From NCBI GenBank assembly GCA_903813345.2, contig CAIIXF020000008.1:30008005-30072004 (forward strand): 64,000 nt of DNA, written 5' to 3'. This stretch comes from Owenia fusiformis (Eukaryota > Annelida > Polychaeta > Sabellida > Oweniidae). The position numbers and the translations under genes are program-made. The notes under the pieces were generated by a model. The model did no database searches. It saw only the letters and a program-made list of their open reading frames with translations, and was not told the origin of the DNA. Of this stretch, positions 1-11,800 are shown one piece after another (the first letter of the stretch is position 1; each line of letters starts with the position of its first letter).

Positions 1-154
1 ATGATGTATGAATATTAACAACACCATCAACTATCAAAAACATCACATATGGAGCAGAATTGCTGCAAATTATTTAGGTAAAGACTTCTGACTTTTTGCA
101 AAATTCTCATTTTCACAATTCAGTCACATTTTCATGATTTTTCTCAATTCCAAG

Positions 155-204
155 TTGGTGCAAATGGATATTCAGGTGGGTCAAGCCTGTTTTCAAAATC
201 TCAG
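155..204 (+). CDS. MIPOL1: Candidate first coding exon of MIPOL1 (ATG at 164)
   Basis: A 50-base segment has a pyrimidine-rich acceptor (tttttctcaattccaag) and a consensus donor (CAG|gtgagt). Its ATG at 164-166 (CAAATGG context) opens a frame that ends in phase 2, exactly what the exon at 2667 needs, giving MDIQVGQACFQNLR joined to DFEISKE. If it is the start, the protein has 627 residues. Against this, another frame (GANGYSGGSSLFSKSQ) joins in phase with a strong acceptor at 707 and reaches a TGA at 732, so the exon could instead be the end of another transcript. Chance compatibility of one frame is one in three. Confidence 0.4.
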
Positions 205-756
205 GTGAGTGTTGCGCCCGCTTGCTTTAATTCTGGGGAGATCACTGAGTCATTCATAAAATTTCATGGTGGTCTTGTTTTAAAAAATGAAAAATTAATT
301 TAAAAGGACAATCGGACACAGCATTCTAAATTACACAGAAACATACCAGGAAATTAATTAGATGTTCAAATCGAGAGAAAAAAGCATGGGGGAGTTAGAT
401 TACCATCATGATTGTTTCAATGTTTAATCAGGTCAAGATTTACAGTAGTCCTGTATAGATTAATATTTTAATATTAACAATATTGCTTATGAGACTGGTT
501 ACTAAATTATTGATCAAAACCCTTGCAGGTAAAATCTTTAAGTTTCTGTTAGTTTTGTATTATTTCCCACAAAATCCTAAATGAAATAATCTATTAAAGT
601 GCTATATAAAGTGTATTAGATTTTATTTTCTGGATTATAGTTCTTAAATCTTCCCCTCTCTTTATATTTGTTTGTAACACCCGGTATTTTTTTTCATTTT
701 TTTGCAGGAGTCTGAAATCAATCAACTCATCTGAATTCTAATTGAATCAGAATCTT

Positions 757-831
757 CCATGATTTTCATATTATTTGGCCAGATTTTCATATTGTTTGGT
801 CAGATTTTCATATTATTTGGCCAGATTTTCA
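757..831. repeat. 21-bp tandem repeat, about 3.5 copies
   Basis: The unit CAGATTTTCATATTRTTTGGY is repeated head to tail with one or two substitutions per copy. Confidence 0.8.
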
Positions 832-1884
832 TGCTTATTTCAGTTGAATGTTTTGTTTTCCAACACAACATAAAGTGTTGACTTTGTTTATATTTTCCAA
901 GTTGATTCAATCATTGTTTTTAAAATATTATTCTTTTTAAAAAATGACATAATTTTGAAATATATTGTGTGGCTATTTTTACAGCATGGTATATACTTAT
1001 TGAAAAAAAGACTTATATTCTGGCAAGTAACATTGTCTCAACAAGGATTTTTATAGAGTTTCTCGAAATATCAAGGATTTTTGAGAAAAACGAAACTGAA
1101 CTTTATTGTAAGGGTTTTAACTCCACCGTCCATCTGTTGCCTAGTTTCTTTCAATGATCATATTCAGCGTTAATATTCTGTTGTCTCACATACATATTCT
1201 CTTTATCATTTCATTGAAAAATAATTCAGAAAATGCACGACATGTTTTTATGGAGTTTCATGTATTTTGGGTGTAAAGCAAATATGCCAGAAATGAACAT
1301 TTGTTATTTGAAACATTCTAACAAAGTTTTGAATCTGCCATTTTGTTTCCATCATTGGCTGATCAATAAGTGACTCTCGACTAATCAGCGACTGATGATG
1401 ATGTCATTATTCGTCATTCAAAAATTTGCATGAGTCACCCCACACTTGAAGGGGTGGGGACCTCGACTAAATACATATTAGGCTATCAAAGTACCTACCA
1501 TGTGAGAAACCGAGTCAATTTCCCCACCCTGGGAACAATAATATCTGGTCAAATTATAGTCAATATCCTATTACCAAGAATATGCATTTCAAAAGGCTAT
1601 ATACTCCTGGGACAAAGTTCTCTGTCCTTATCCCACTACTTGGCATTCTGATACTTATAGCATCTTTCTGTTTCACCAGGCTGAGAAGAAATGAGATGTC
1701 ATGGTTTATCATGATGCCCACTAGTAAAATAGTTGCATACTATACAATAAATACAAAACTTCATCCATCTGTCTGTACATTCAATACCATTTGAATCTAC
1801 TTCTTTAAAGAGATTATCTTTTATCTAGCCATACATCAGAATATGACCAACCAAAGTCTGCTACAAATCAAAATAGCAATACAG

Positions 1885-2060
1885 GCCTGTAGCCAGGATT
1901 TGCCAAGGTGGGGTTCAGCTTTCAAAAATTTCCAGGGGGGAGTTCACATTTGACAATTTTGGCCCAAATATGGCTAAAATCGCTTGAGAAGTGCTCAAAA
2001 TGGTGAAAAACCGCATGATTTTGAAAGAATTATTGGCGAGAGGGGGGGGGGGGTATTAGA
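1885..2060 (-). repeat. Family C dispersed repeat
   Basis: Phrases such as TAGCCAGGATTTG, GGGGGGAGTTCACATTTG and AAAACCGCATGATTTTGAAA recur in inverted form at 49495-49645 and 56836-57005, with a looser relative at 31716-31935. The copies are decayed and no termini are clear. Nature unknown. Confidence 0.5.
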
Positions 2061-2321
2061 CTGACTGTCATTAGATCCTGTCACAGCTAAATTGTATTTT
2101 TATTTATTTATTTCTCTCAATCAGGGTCACTCTGATACTCAGAGTAATGTTTTGTGTGGTTTTTGCTTATGAAAATATTGAAACCCCAAAATTATAGTCA
2201 CTAAGGGTGAAAGATAACCAAGGTAGAAAATGATTATCACCTATAGTTTTTCAAACATTGATTTTTACATGTTATTGACATCTGTATTAATGAAATCAAT
2301 ACCAACGAAAATAGCATTGGA

Positions 2322-2448
2322 AGTCATGCCGATTTCACTCTTTTTCTCTCTAGAATTTGAATGAAGTACTTGATTTTCTTGCTTTTTCATACAATTTAGA
2401 GTTTTTACTACATGCCTGTTTACTTTATTCGATCCTAGATAATTATAA
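2322..2448 (-). mobile_element. Family A element, reverse copy
   Basis: Matches the family A consensus (CTCTCTAGAATTTGAATGAA, TACATGCCTGTTTACTTTAT). The far end is eroded. Confidence 0.7.
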
Positions 2449-2666
2449 TAATTTTCAATTATTTTGCATTTTAAAAATTGCCCATCATGACATTCTTCTT
2501 GTTTATTTAAAAATCAATTTTTATCATTAACAAGGAGTTTATATCAAGGTATGAAATGTATTAACAAAAATCAATAAAACATAACTTATTATGTTCATTA
2601 CATACCACCTTACTAATCAAACTTCTTAATGAGATGACATATTCAACATTGTTTTTCAATTTCCAG

Positions 2667-2879
2667 AGATTTTGAAATCAGTAAAGAAGTTGCACTTCGG
2701 AAGGCTGCGGAACAACGACTGCAGAATCACCTGACTGATATGTACAAAAGTCCCGAGGTGAATAACGAATTACGAGACCGCTTACCAAGATCTAGGAAAA
2801 CAGACCCTATGAGAGTCTCCTTTGAAGTATCGCAAGAAAATAATATTGATTCAGCCAAGCATGACGACAGCAAACTAAG
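2667..2879 (+). CDS. MIPOL1: MIPOL1 exon: charged N-terminal block
   Basis: The acceptor is tttttcaatttccag and the donor AG|gtaag. The exon starts and ends in phase 2. It encodes about 70 residues beginning DFEISKEVALRKAAEQRLQN, a probable helix, followed by a basic RDRLPRSRKT stretch and an acidic/Ser end. Only this frame is open across the exon. I do not recognise a domain, and I recall no clear counterpart in human MIPOL1. It belongs to the gene because its phase and reading frame continue into the next exon (AG+A = Arg). Confidence 0.8.
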
Positions 2880-5800
2880 GTAAGAAAACAAGCAACAGTA
2901 AAACCTGTCTAATCTGAACTCCACTGGGAGGGGCCAAAAGTGTTTAGATTGACAGGTGTTCACATTTCAAGGTTTTTAACATGGAAGTCTGTGGCAGATA
3001 AAATTGAAACAAAAAAGGATTTACCTTGAGAGGTCTTCAGATTATAGAGGTCTTTGTTGAGATTTTCATGTTTTACAATAGATATATTGTAAATACATGG
3101 GTTATAAAATTTGTTGCTATGCTGGTTTTAAGTTCAATATCAGGGTATCCATGATATGAGCAGTATGTAATAAACAAATGTCAGTTTTTTGCCAAACTGC
3201 ATATTATTTATGATTGAAGAATTTCACCATATGTCAAAATATGTTAAAATTACCAGTTTTTTTTTTAGTTATTTCCTTTGTCAGTTTCAACATTGTCATA
3301 TTTTTTGTTGAAACTTGAATAATAGACTGATGGGACTTTTGGAATCAGCAATGAACATATGAGTGAAAATTCCTATCCATTCAGTTTTAGAGAAAAAAGC
3401 ATGAAAAATTAGACTTAATTCCAGATGACTATTGCATTCCATGTATGTAAGCCAGGAGCCTTGGTGATGTATATTATGTGGAATATTCTCACTCACAGCT
3501 TTGGTTAGACACAAATTAGCTGGAACAGTATCAATCAAAATAAATCATTTCAACCAGATGATGTACTAATTAAACATCATCAATGATTTAGATGCCAAAT
3601 AAATATTTTGGACATTCTTCTTCAGTTACCATAGCAAATAGTTAAAGTGACTATAACTACTAGCTACTTCTGTACAAGAAAGGTCAGGAATATTGGAATT
3701 GAAAATATGATTGCCTCAATTCACTATATCAGTTTTAAGTCCATTGCCCAACTGGTTTGCAGATAGGCAGTTGAGAGTTTCTCAACCTGAATGTGTGTCT
3801 ATGTCTATGTCAATTATCTGCAAAAGCCTAATAAGCCCATATAAAGCAGATATATAATTTAACAGTGATAGAATTTGAATTGAGTGTGTGACCAGTAAAG
3901 TTTGATCTTTTATGTCATGTTAGCTCATGTTATGTTATGTTAGCTCATGTTATGTCATGTTAGGTTTGATCATGTCAGTCATAAAGAGGGCAAAATATTA
4001 TGATCAAAGCCTTTCTCATTAAAGTTTTGACCCATATTTTATAAAAGGAGCTTCCTAGAATCTGAAATGAAGCCTTGGTTGTAAAAAGGCATACGATCTG
4101 CAATATCCAAATCATTATTTGGGCTAATTTTTTGGCACACCTCCGGGGAGTCGGTAGGGATGTGGATCGGCAGTGGTTATTTTTTTGTGATTGGATGAAA
4201 AATGAATTTCAAAATAGTTCAGTAAGGATAATTGAATTCTGAGAGTTCTAGGTCCCCCGATAACAAATGGTTCACCTCTTAATACTCACAAGTAGTAATA
4301 GGAGAGTAGTTTAGATGAATGTTATCATTTAGAAAGTTTGTTGATGTCTGTCTCTGTATATTTGACACTTGTGGTACTTGTTCCCTAATTATGTGAGTCC
4401 CTGTTGGAAAATACATGTACACAATCACTGGCTGATCTGGGTCCCCCCTTTGGGTGGACCCAATAAAAAAATTAGGTCAAAAAAGCTGTAAGGCCTCAAA
4501 AAGTGGGCCTTTCTGATCATTACTGGGCCTTCTAAGGCCATATTTTTTAATATTAGGCCAAATTTTGAAGAAAATGGGCCTCAAAATTTCAAAATTTGGG
4601 CTCCCCCTTCTTGGATTCCAGATCTGCCCCTGACAATAAAATTGTTGGTTGTGTTTTAAATTTGAAAGAGTGTGGAATCTTCAAGGAAAAGGCAAGGAGT
4701 CATTTGTTCCAATTATATGAAAATGCTGTGCTAATAAATGTTCAATGACAATTTTAACCATGAAGAGAGTTACACATGATTATTAAAGCTGAATTTTGAT
4801 TTTGAAAGTGTCTAATTTTGATAATTGTGAAAAAGTCCATTTGTAGAATATAGTTATGATTTCCAAGTGAAGAATATGAGAAACTTTTTTTGTGAGGGAT
4901 ACAAATTCTCACTATGCATCTGATGGTCCTCTTTTGGAAATTCTTACATGCCGTGCCTTTTCCTCAAATTTTCTCTTTAACGTTTTAATGAACTGTTTGA
5001 TATTCTAGCATTTTCATACAATTGAGAGTGTCTACTACATGTCTGTTTACTTTATTCCTTGCTAATTCCACTCTTTTCCACTCTATTTTGCATTTCAAAA
5101 CATGACCAACATGGTATTTTACTCACAAGTAGCCCCTAATGTTTTACAGCTAAAATTACCACAACTTGCCTCTTGGTGAAAGATAAACTATTTTGATGAA
5201 GTGAAACAGAAATAAAACAATTTCATGACCAAGAGGGGACCATTAGAAGTGATTACACAAAATTGATGGATTCAAACAGGTTGATTTTTGGATCTATGAA
5301 ACTTGTAGTACTGTACACATAAATTTTTATTTCTGAAAAAAAGATTATTGTTAAAAGAAACTGTTATGGATGCTTATTCAAAATTCTTATGTTTTGTTGA
5401 AGAAAGAAGTCTGAAGAAATACCCCGATAGAGATGATTGATACGTGACAAATGGTCCATCCATTAAAATTTTGACTTTTCATAATATTTAGTAACAAATC
5501 AGTCAGTTGATATCATTTGAATGCAGTATTGAGTAGATGCAGTGAAAATAAGACATTTTGAAAGTCAGGATGTTTCAGTTGATTCTGAAGTTATCTTGAA
5601 ACAAAGCTTTTGTGAAGATCATCATAGTTTTGTTGACCTAGAAAAAAGCATCGTGTTAAATGCTAACCAGATCAGCCAGTTAGAAATAGCAAGAAATAAA
5701 TAGAATTAAACATATACATGTGTACACTCTAAATGGTGTAAAAATAGTGTGAAATAGAGGAATCAGCAAGAAAGAAAGAAATATTCAGGTTTACAGAGAA

Positions 5801-8800
5801 GTTAGAGAAATAAAAAAGGAATCAAGAAAACAGACATACAGTAAAACCTGCCTTAGTGGAACACCTTTGGTATCTTTCAAAGTGTTCCAATCGGGAGGTG
5901 TTCTACTTATAGAGGTTCATTTAAGATATAAGTCAATTATTGGTCTTAGGGCTCTGAAAAGAGTTTTACTAACTGAGGTGTTCCATTTTCCATGTTCAAC
6001 TGTACTGTAACTGTAGACACTCTAAATTATATAGAAATGACTGTAACTGGATAAAAAATATGGAATAGGCAAGAGCAGTGAGAAAACTAGGTGCAGGAAT
6101 GAATCATAGCACTTGTTTCTCATGGATCTGGAAAAGCCAAAAGGAGGAGAATGATTAAGAAGACCCTTGAGAATTATTTCATGATGGACATGTTTTAAAC
6201 TGGAAAATACTGTGAAAAGAGTGGAATCAGCAAGGAATAAAGTAAACAGGCATATAGTGAACACTTTAAATTGTATAGAAATGCCATGAAAGCAGGCAGT
6301 TCATTCAAATTTTAGAGAGAAAAAATGTGAAAAGGCATGACCACCCTGGCTTGTTTTTTCATGGAGAATGAATCAGTTTATTTTGGTCTGATACACTCTT
6401 AATACACATTTAGATATAAGTGGAAGAGGAGTAGTGTTTCATATACAGTACTTGTTGGATTGATAGGTAGATTGATGGATAGCAGAAACTATAAGTTTTA
6501 GATGGACCTCAGTTCACTTGAGAGAGAAATAAAGAAATAAAATCACAGACTTATACAATTACATTCATCATTGATGTCAATCAAATTGATCACTATTTAT
6601 ACCAATTTGAAGATGATTGGAACATATCTTGGATATATAGCCCAGAAAAAATTTATTTGATTGAAATATAGATCAACCAATTTTAGAATCTTAAAATAGA
6701 ACATCAAAAGAACATTAAAATAGAGTGCGCTTACAACAATTTTTTAAAATTGGATATGATCATTTGTTTACAAAATTGATGGATTATTTCTTATTGAATG
6801 TTGAAATTGAGTTACATTTTTAATTTGTATTAAAGATGAAGAGTCTTAAGTACACAAAGTTACAGATGCTTTCCTTAAGGTGGGTACTTCTAGTTATTAA
6901 TAAAGTTGAGATTTTCTGTTTTTGTAGAAACAATCATCCATTTTTGCTCAGAAAAAAGAATCCTTGCTAATTTCCTAATTTTTCTCTATTTTACGTTTTA
7001 AAAGCTCCCACGATGATGACTTTCTGTTGAGATTTAAAAATATAAAAAACAAAATTATGCAAAAGAAGATATGATTTGATCAATATTTGGAAATTCTTAG
7101 TCCAAGTAAATCGTTATTTTAGCATTTTGTAGTAAATTGTAAACCATGTGTTTCTTGTATTTTACTTTCTAATGACCTCTTACTCTTAAGAAAAATCATG
7201 ATAGCTGCCATACTTTAAAACAGAATAAAAAGGTAGAATCACCAAGAAACAAAGTAAACAGACATGTAGTCAATGCTATAAATAATATAGTAAATCAAAC
7301 AATTCATCTATAGATATTTAATTTGGAAAAAATGGAAAACTAGAATTGGTGCTAGGCCCATTGGCTTTTCTAACACAGTTTAAAGTTATCTTAGCCTCTT
7401 TCAGAAACCTTAACACATGTTTTTATCATTACACATTTTTCTAAATTGGTTGTTTGGGGGTGGAACATTGAAACTAACATGGGGGACATAATTCCAAAAT
7501 AAGTACAGAACCTTTGTAGAAGTAGATAGAAAGGTGAGAGTCACTGATGCAACTGATTATCAATAAGGATAGGATAATAGGATTTTTTCAAGTTCAAAAA
7601 TATCTTAAAATAAGACTTATGTGTGCCCCTTGCTTACATCTATCACATGTGTTTTCATAATATGTGTTGTTCATGCACATCTCAAGACCAAGCAGTACTT
7701 TATTAGACCCTATAACAGAATAGTTCAACTCACTTTCAAGAACAAGATCCATTTGTCATATCATAGCCGGAAGGGGGATATTGCCTAAAATATGTGGAAC
7801 TGTCTTTTTTGTTTTCTTGCCACACATAAACTGAGCTATTTAGATAACAAACTGGCAGAGCCCCCCCCCCCACCAAGAAACTAGCTATGGGCACCCATAT
7901 CATTTACAATTCTTACCATTTCTTTACATATATTTCCAGAGCAAGCACAGCCAGCACTAGTACAGTAGGAGAGCTTACCAGAGCACAACTAGACTCTGTT
8001 GATGAACAAGATTCATTGGAGAAGTCCCCTAAGAAGAAACGAGACAAAGGTAATATTTTACCCCATAAGTGGTGTCATATTGTTTTTGGTAGACAGCGGT
8101 TGGTGTTCAGTGTTTGTAACTTGATATCTGTAACAAATGGCGGGTGGTGAAATGTTGATGCTGGTTGCTGTGTGATGTGCGTCTGCATTCTTCTGATGTT
8201 GCTCTTTGTACTCTTTGAACTACATGTATATTGTAATTGATTTGTTGTTTGTTTGCAGGGTCAAAATCAAGGCAGCGTCACGATATTTCATCTGAGAGTG
8301 AATCGTCAGATACTGAGACACATAAATCTTCAGGGAGACGACATAAGCACAATCTCTACCCTCCAGGAATGTTTGTGCCCCCTGGAGCCCAGTTTATAAG
8401 CCCACCCTTCCCCCAACCATACAATTATTATGCCTCACCCCCTCTGGTGTACTCTGCGGGGGTCCCAGTGGCGCAGTCGACCCCCAATCGTCCAACTCCT
8501 GATCAGTCAGCTTATTATACACCTCAGGGAACCCCTGCTGCTACACAGCTTCAGTATGGAAACCCCTTGCTAGGGGGGTTACACATTCCAAATCAAGGAG
8601 CACAAAATTCACCTGGTGATCTATCAGCATCAAGACATCGCAGTCATAGTGAACCTGTGTTAAACGGTGATATGTCAAATGTACAATCTACCCCAGGGAC
8701 AGGTTCAGGCCCCGGGGTGACAACAAAAAGTGTCCCCGATATGTCAATATTGACAGGAAATAACCAGAGCGGCAAACTGACATCAGATCAAAATCGACAA

Positions 8801-11800
8801 ATCACTTTATTATTACAGGAGTTGGATGCTTCCAAAACATTAGTCAGAAAAGTAAGTTGTCATGGTAACACATTTATTATAAAAGTAGATGTCTACTCAA
8901 AATCTCCTCATTGAAAGGAGATTCAAGATATATAAGGGTTATGTACTGGGAGGTTTTTGATACAGGGTTTATCCCAAGTGAAATATGTGTATATCCCTTG
9001 GGATAAACCCTGTATCCAAAACCGACAGTACAAAACAGGTGTATTTCATACCTACTAAGGTTCTAGGTATATTCTTATATATCAATATTGTCTTATAAAA
9101 TTCCAAAATTCAAAAATATGCATTTTCTTAGTCTTATCAGATCAATGAATTGATAGAATATACAACGTTCGTAAGTTTGAAATATAATCTTTATTTTTTG
9201 TATGCATAGGAAAAGCGAACGTAAATCGAGTTAGCTTTTTAGGAGCGGGACCGGAATGGACACAGGCTGTATCCATCCCACCCCACTCCTCAGTGATAGA
9301 TCCCTTACCTAGAACCTTAGTAGGTATGGAATACTGGATAAATTGTTATGATCTTTCAGATTTTCTACATGGATCTGATAGAGTAAACAAGTTGAACACC
9401 TTTTGTACCTTTAATAGATATTCGACATGGAATGTATTCTACTAACATTGAATATCAATGCTGCAGAGGACCTGTAAAAGTGTTTTACTTACAAAGGTGT
9501 TACAGTTGACAGTTTTAACTACAATTTTCCTTATTATTTTAGCTGACAGATAAACTTAGCGAGACAGAAAAACAGCTGGAACAGCTGCAACTTGCAGACA
9601 AACTGAGAGGTGCTTCCACAGATGCAGAAATAGCTGCTAAGGCTGCAGGTGAGCAAGTGTTTTCTGTGCCGGGGATTTTTTAGCATTGTCAAGGATGTAG
9701 CTGATAAGCCATAGAGGATTATATACAACTAACTGGGAATTTGTAAAGATTTCTAACTATGTGAAAAAATTTGTAGATTTAGCAATTGAACAGTTGTCAT
9801 GTTTTTTATTTGCAAAAAACAGAACATTTACCATTACATTTGGTGCTTCTTCAATACTTATGATCAGCAGTAGCTAGTTGTGCAATTCTGATGTATATAT
9901 GAATCCTAATGCTTGAAGGCCTTGAAAAAGAGGGAAATTTTCTTTTTATCCTTCCCTCTTTCAATAAACATCCATTGGCCTATAAGCAAGAATTTTGTGA
10001 CATAATTTTCCCAGTTTCAGTCCAAAAATGTGCTAGCTATAAACAATGTGACAATCTTTGTTTTAGAACTTGTTGATGAGATCTATAGGGCTCAGAAGAA
10101 GCGTGACGAGGCTATCATGGGAAGGATCCAGTTAGCCAATCAGGAGAGAGACGAGGCATTAAGTCGACTGGCTCAGCAAGAGAACCAATCAGATGATAAT
10201 CTAGGGTAAAAATATATTGCATAATGTAAAAAATGAATTATTGGCTTGTATAAAATGACCACTACAAAATATTTTTGCAAACATTATGTTTTGTTTATAT
10301 TCACAATTCAAGGTTTTACATAAGCATGTCAGAGGATAAATCCAATATCCTATAATATCAAAAATTTCCCACTACATAACTCATAGTATTCGATTAAATG
10401 AAATTATAAGATCAACAACTTTCTTTTTAAAAGGCACATTTTCCAAAAATATTAAAAAGTAATATTTGAATGGTTAAACTATATTTTGAATTTTTGCCCA
10501 GGGCCTTTAGTATTATGCATTTATCGTTACAGATTTGACACAAGTGCATCAGAGGATCTTGACAGGGTGAGTAAAAACTATTAAAAAGTAAAACCTAGAT
10601 ATGTGAATATCTCTACAAAGTTTTTTGAACTCTTTAACGATCATGGGTTGATATTTCAATGTTGACATTTGCGGAAAAATGAAGTAATTTTATCAAGGTT
10701 TAACCCCCATGATATCATTCTGGACACTCTTTTGTAATGCTGATTATTTGATTGAAGATTGCTCTGTGAATTACTACGTTTTTACGATAGAATAAACTGA
10801 ATGAAATAATGAAAAAACTTAGGATGACCAGTTTTTTTTACTAAAGATGATTCTCGGTTTTAATTGAAATCATATAAAATTCTGTATTATATACAACTCA
10901 ATAAATCTCAAAAATTGAGATGCAAAATTGATGCATGGTGTAAAAAGGAACAAAATGTGAGGTGTTGGCCTCGGTCTAAAGCGTCGTTATAGCCTCAACA
11001 TAGCATACAATATGGTTTAACACTTCCTTTCCAGAGCATCACCTCACCATTTTCAAAAACCAGCCCTGGAGGCAGTGCATCAAAAATAAAACAAGATGGC
11101 CGACTGCTTTTGCGGAAGATCAGTCAAAATAAGCACCGTCAAACTGATATTGTGAAAGAAGAAATGGCGACTGTGATTGACCAACGGGATGCAGCAATAA
11201 CGAAGGTACTGGTGTAACACTAATTCCCTCTATGTACACCCCACTCCCATTAGTTTGTCCACCCTAATTCTCTAATACAGTAGAACCTGTATATCCGAAC
11301 ACCTGGCTAATCTGAACACCTCCCAATCTGAACACCTTTTTTCCGGTCCCAATTTTCTCCTCCCATTGATTCCCATGTTCAAAAAACCTTGAAATGTGAA
11401 CACCTTCCAATTTGAACAGTGAACAGTCATACAGTTATTTGAAAAATAAACCTTTCTAATCTGAACACTTTTCATAAAATGTTACATGTTTCATAGGGAA
11501 TTGTTCAAATATTTGAAATTAAACACTTGATATGTCAGGATGTCAACATTTTTAGAGAAACCTTGAATGGTCTCAATCTCAATGGGGCTTTCTAGCAAGA
11601 CTAAGTTCATTTGAATCGAATTTTCAGATTACCGGAATGCCATAAAGCAATGTGGTCAAAAGAACTACAGATATTTGTTGAGAATTAGTTCACATTTCAT
11701 CAAAATCCCAAATACCGCGAATGCAAAAACCTCAAAATGTGAACACCTCCTAATCTGACAGTTTTTAGTCGGTCCCAATGGTGTTCGGATAAGACAGGTT

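Larger units (their letters stand above)
205..2666 (+). other. Upstream region or first intron of MIPOL1
   Basis: AT-rich DNA without convincing coding sequence. It holds a 21-bp tandem repeat (757-831), a family C repeat in reverse (1885-2060, ending in a G run), and a family A copy in reverse (2322-2448). A strong acceptor-like site (long T tract then gcag at 707) is followed by 8 open codons and a TGA at 732-734; its meaning is unclear. No recognisable promoter was seen. Confidence 0.6.
2880..7939 (+). other. Intron of 5.1 kb
   Basis: Holds pogo-like MITE sequence (2896-2985 and 5839-6007), family A elements (4947-5107, 6186-6342 and a decayed one near 7200-7345), and short CATGTTA-type tandem repeats around 3916-3963. 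A GGCC/TTTGGG-rich decayed repeat lies near 4440-4620. No conserved reading frame is visible. Confidence 0.6.
8852..9542 (+). other. Intron of 0.7 kb built from hairpin-forming repeats
   Basis: Contains a tight inverted repeat at 8960-9018 and a 294-bp element with terminal inverted repeats at 9041-9334. A decayed stretch resembling the pogo-like MITEs (GTTGAACACC, AAAGGTGTTACAG) follows near 9390-9510. Little of the intron is unique sequence. Confidence 0.6.
9649..11034 (+). other. Three short introns without visible features
   Basis: Introns 9649-10066, 10206-10532 and 10567-11034 separate the small coiled-coil exons. They are AT-rich and I see no repeat family or secondary structure of note in them. 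Confidence 0.5.
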
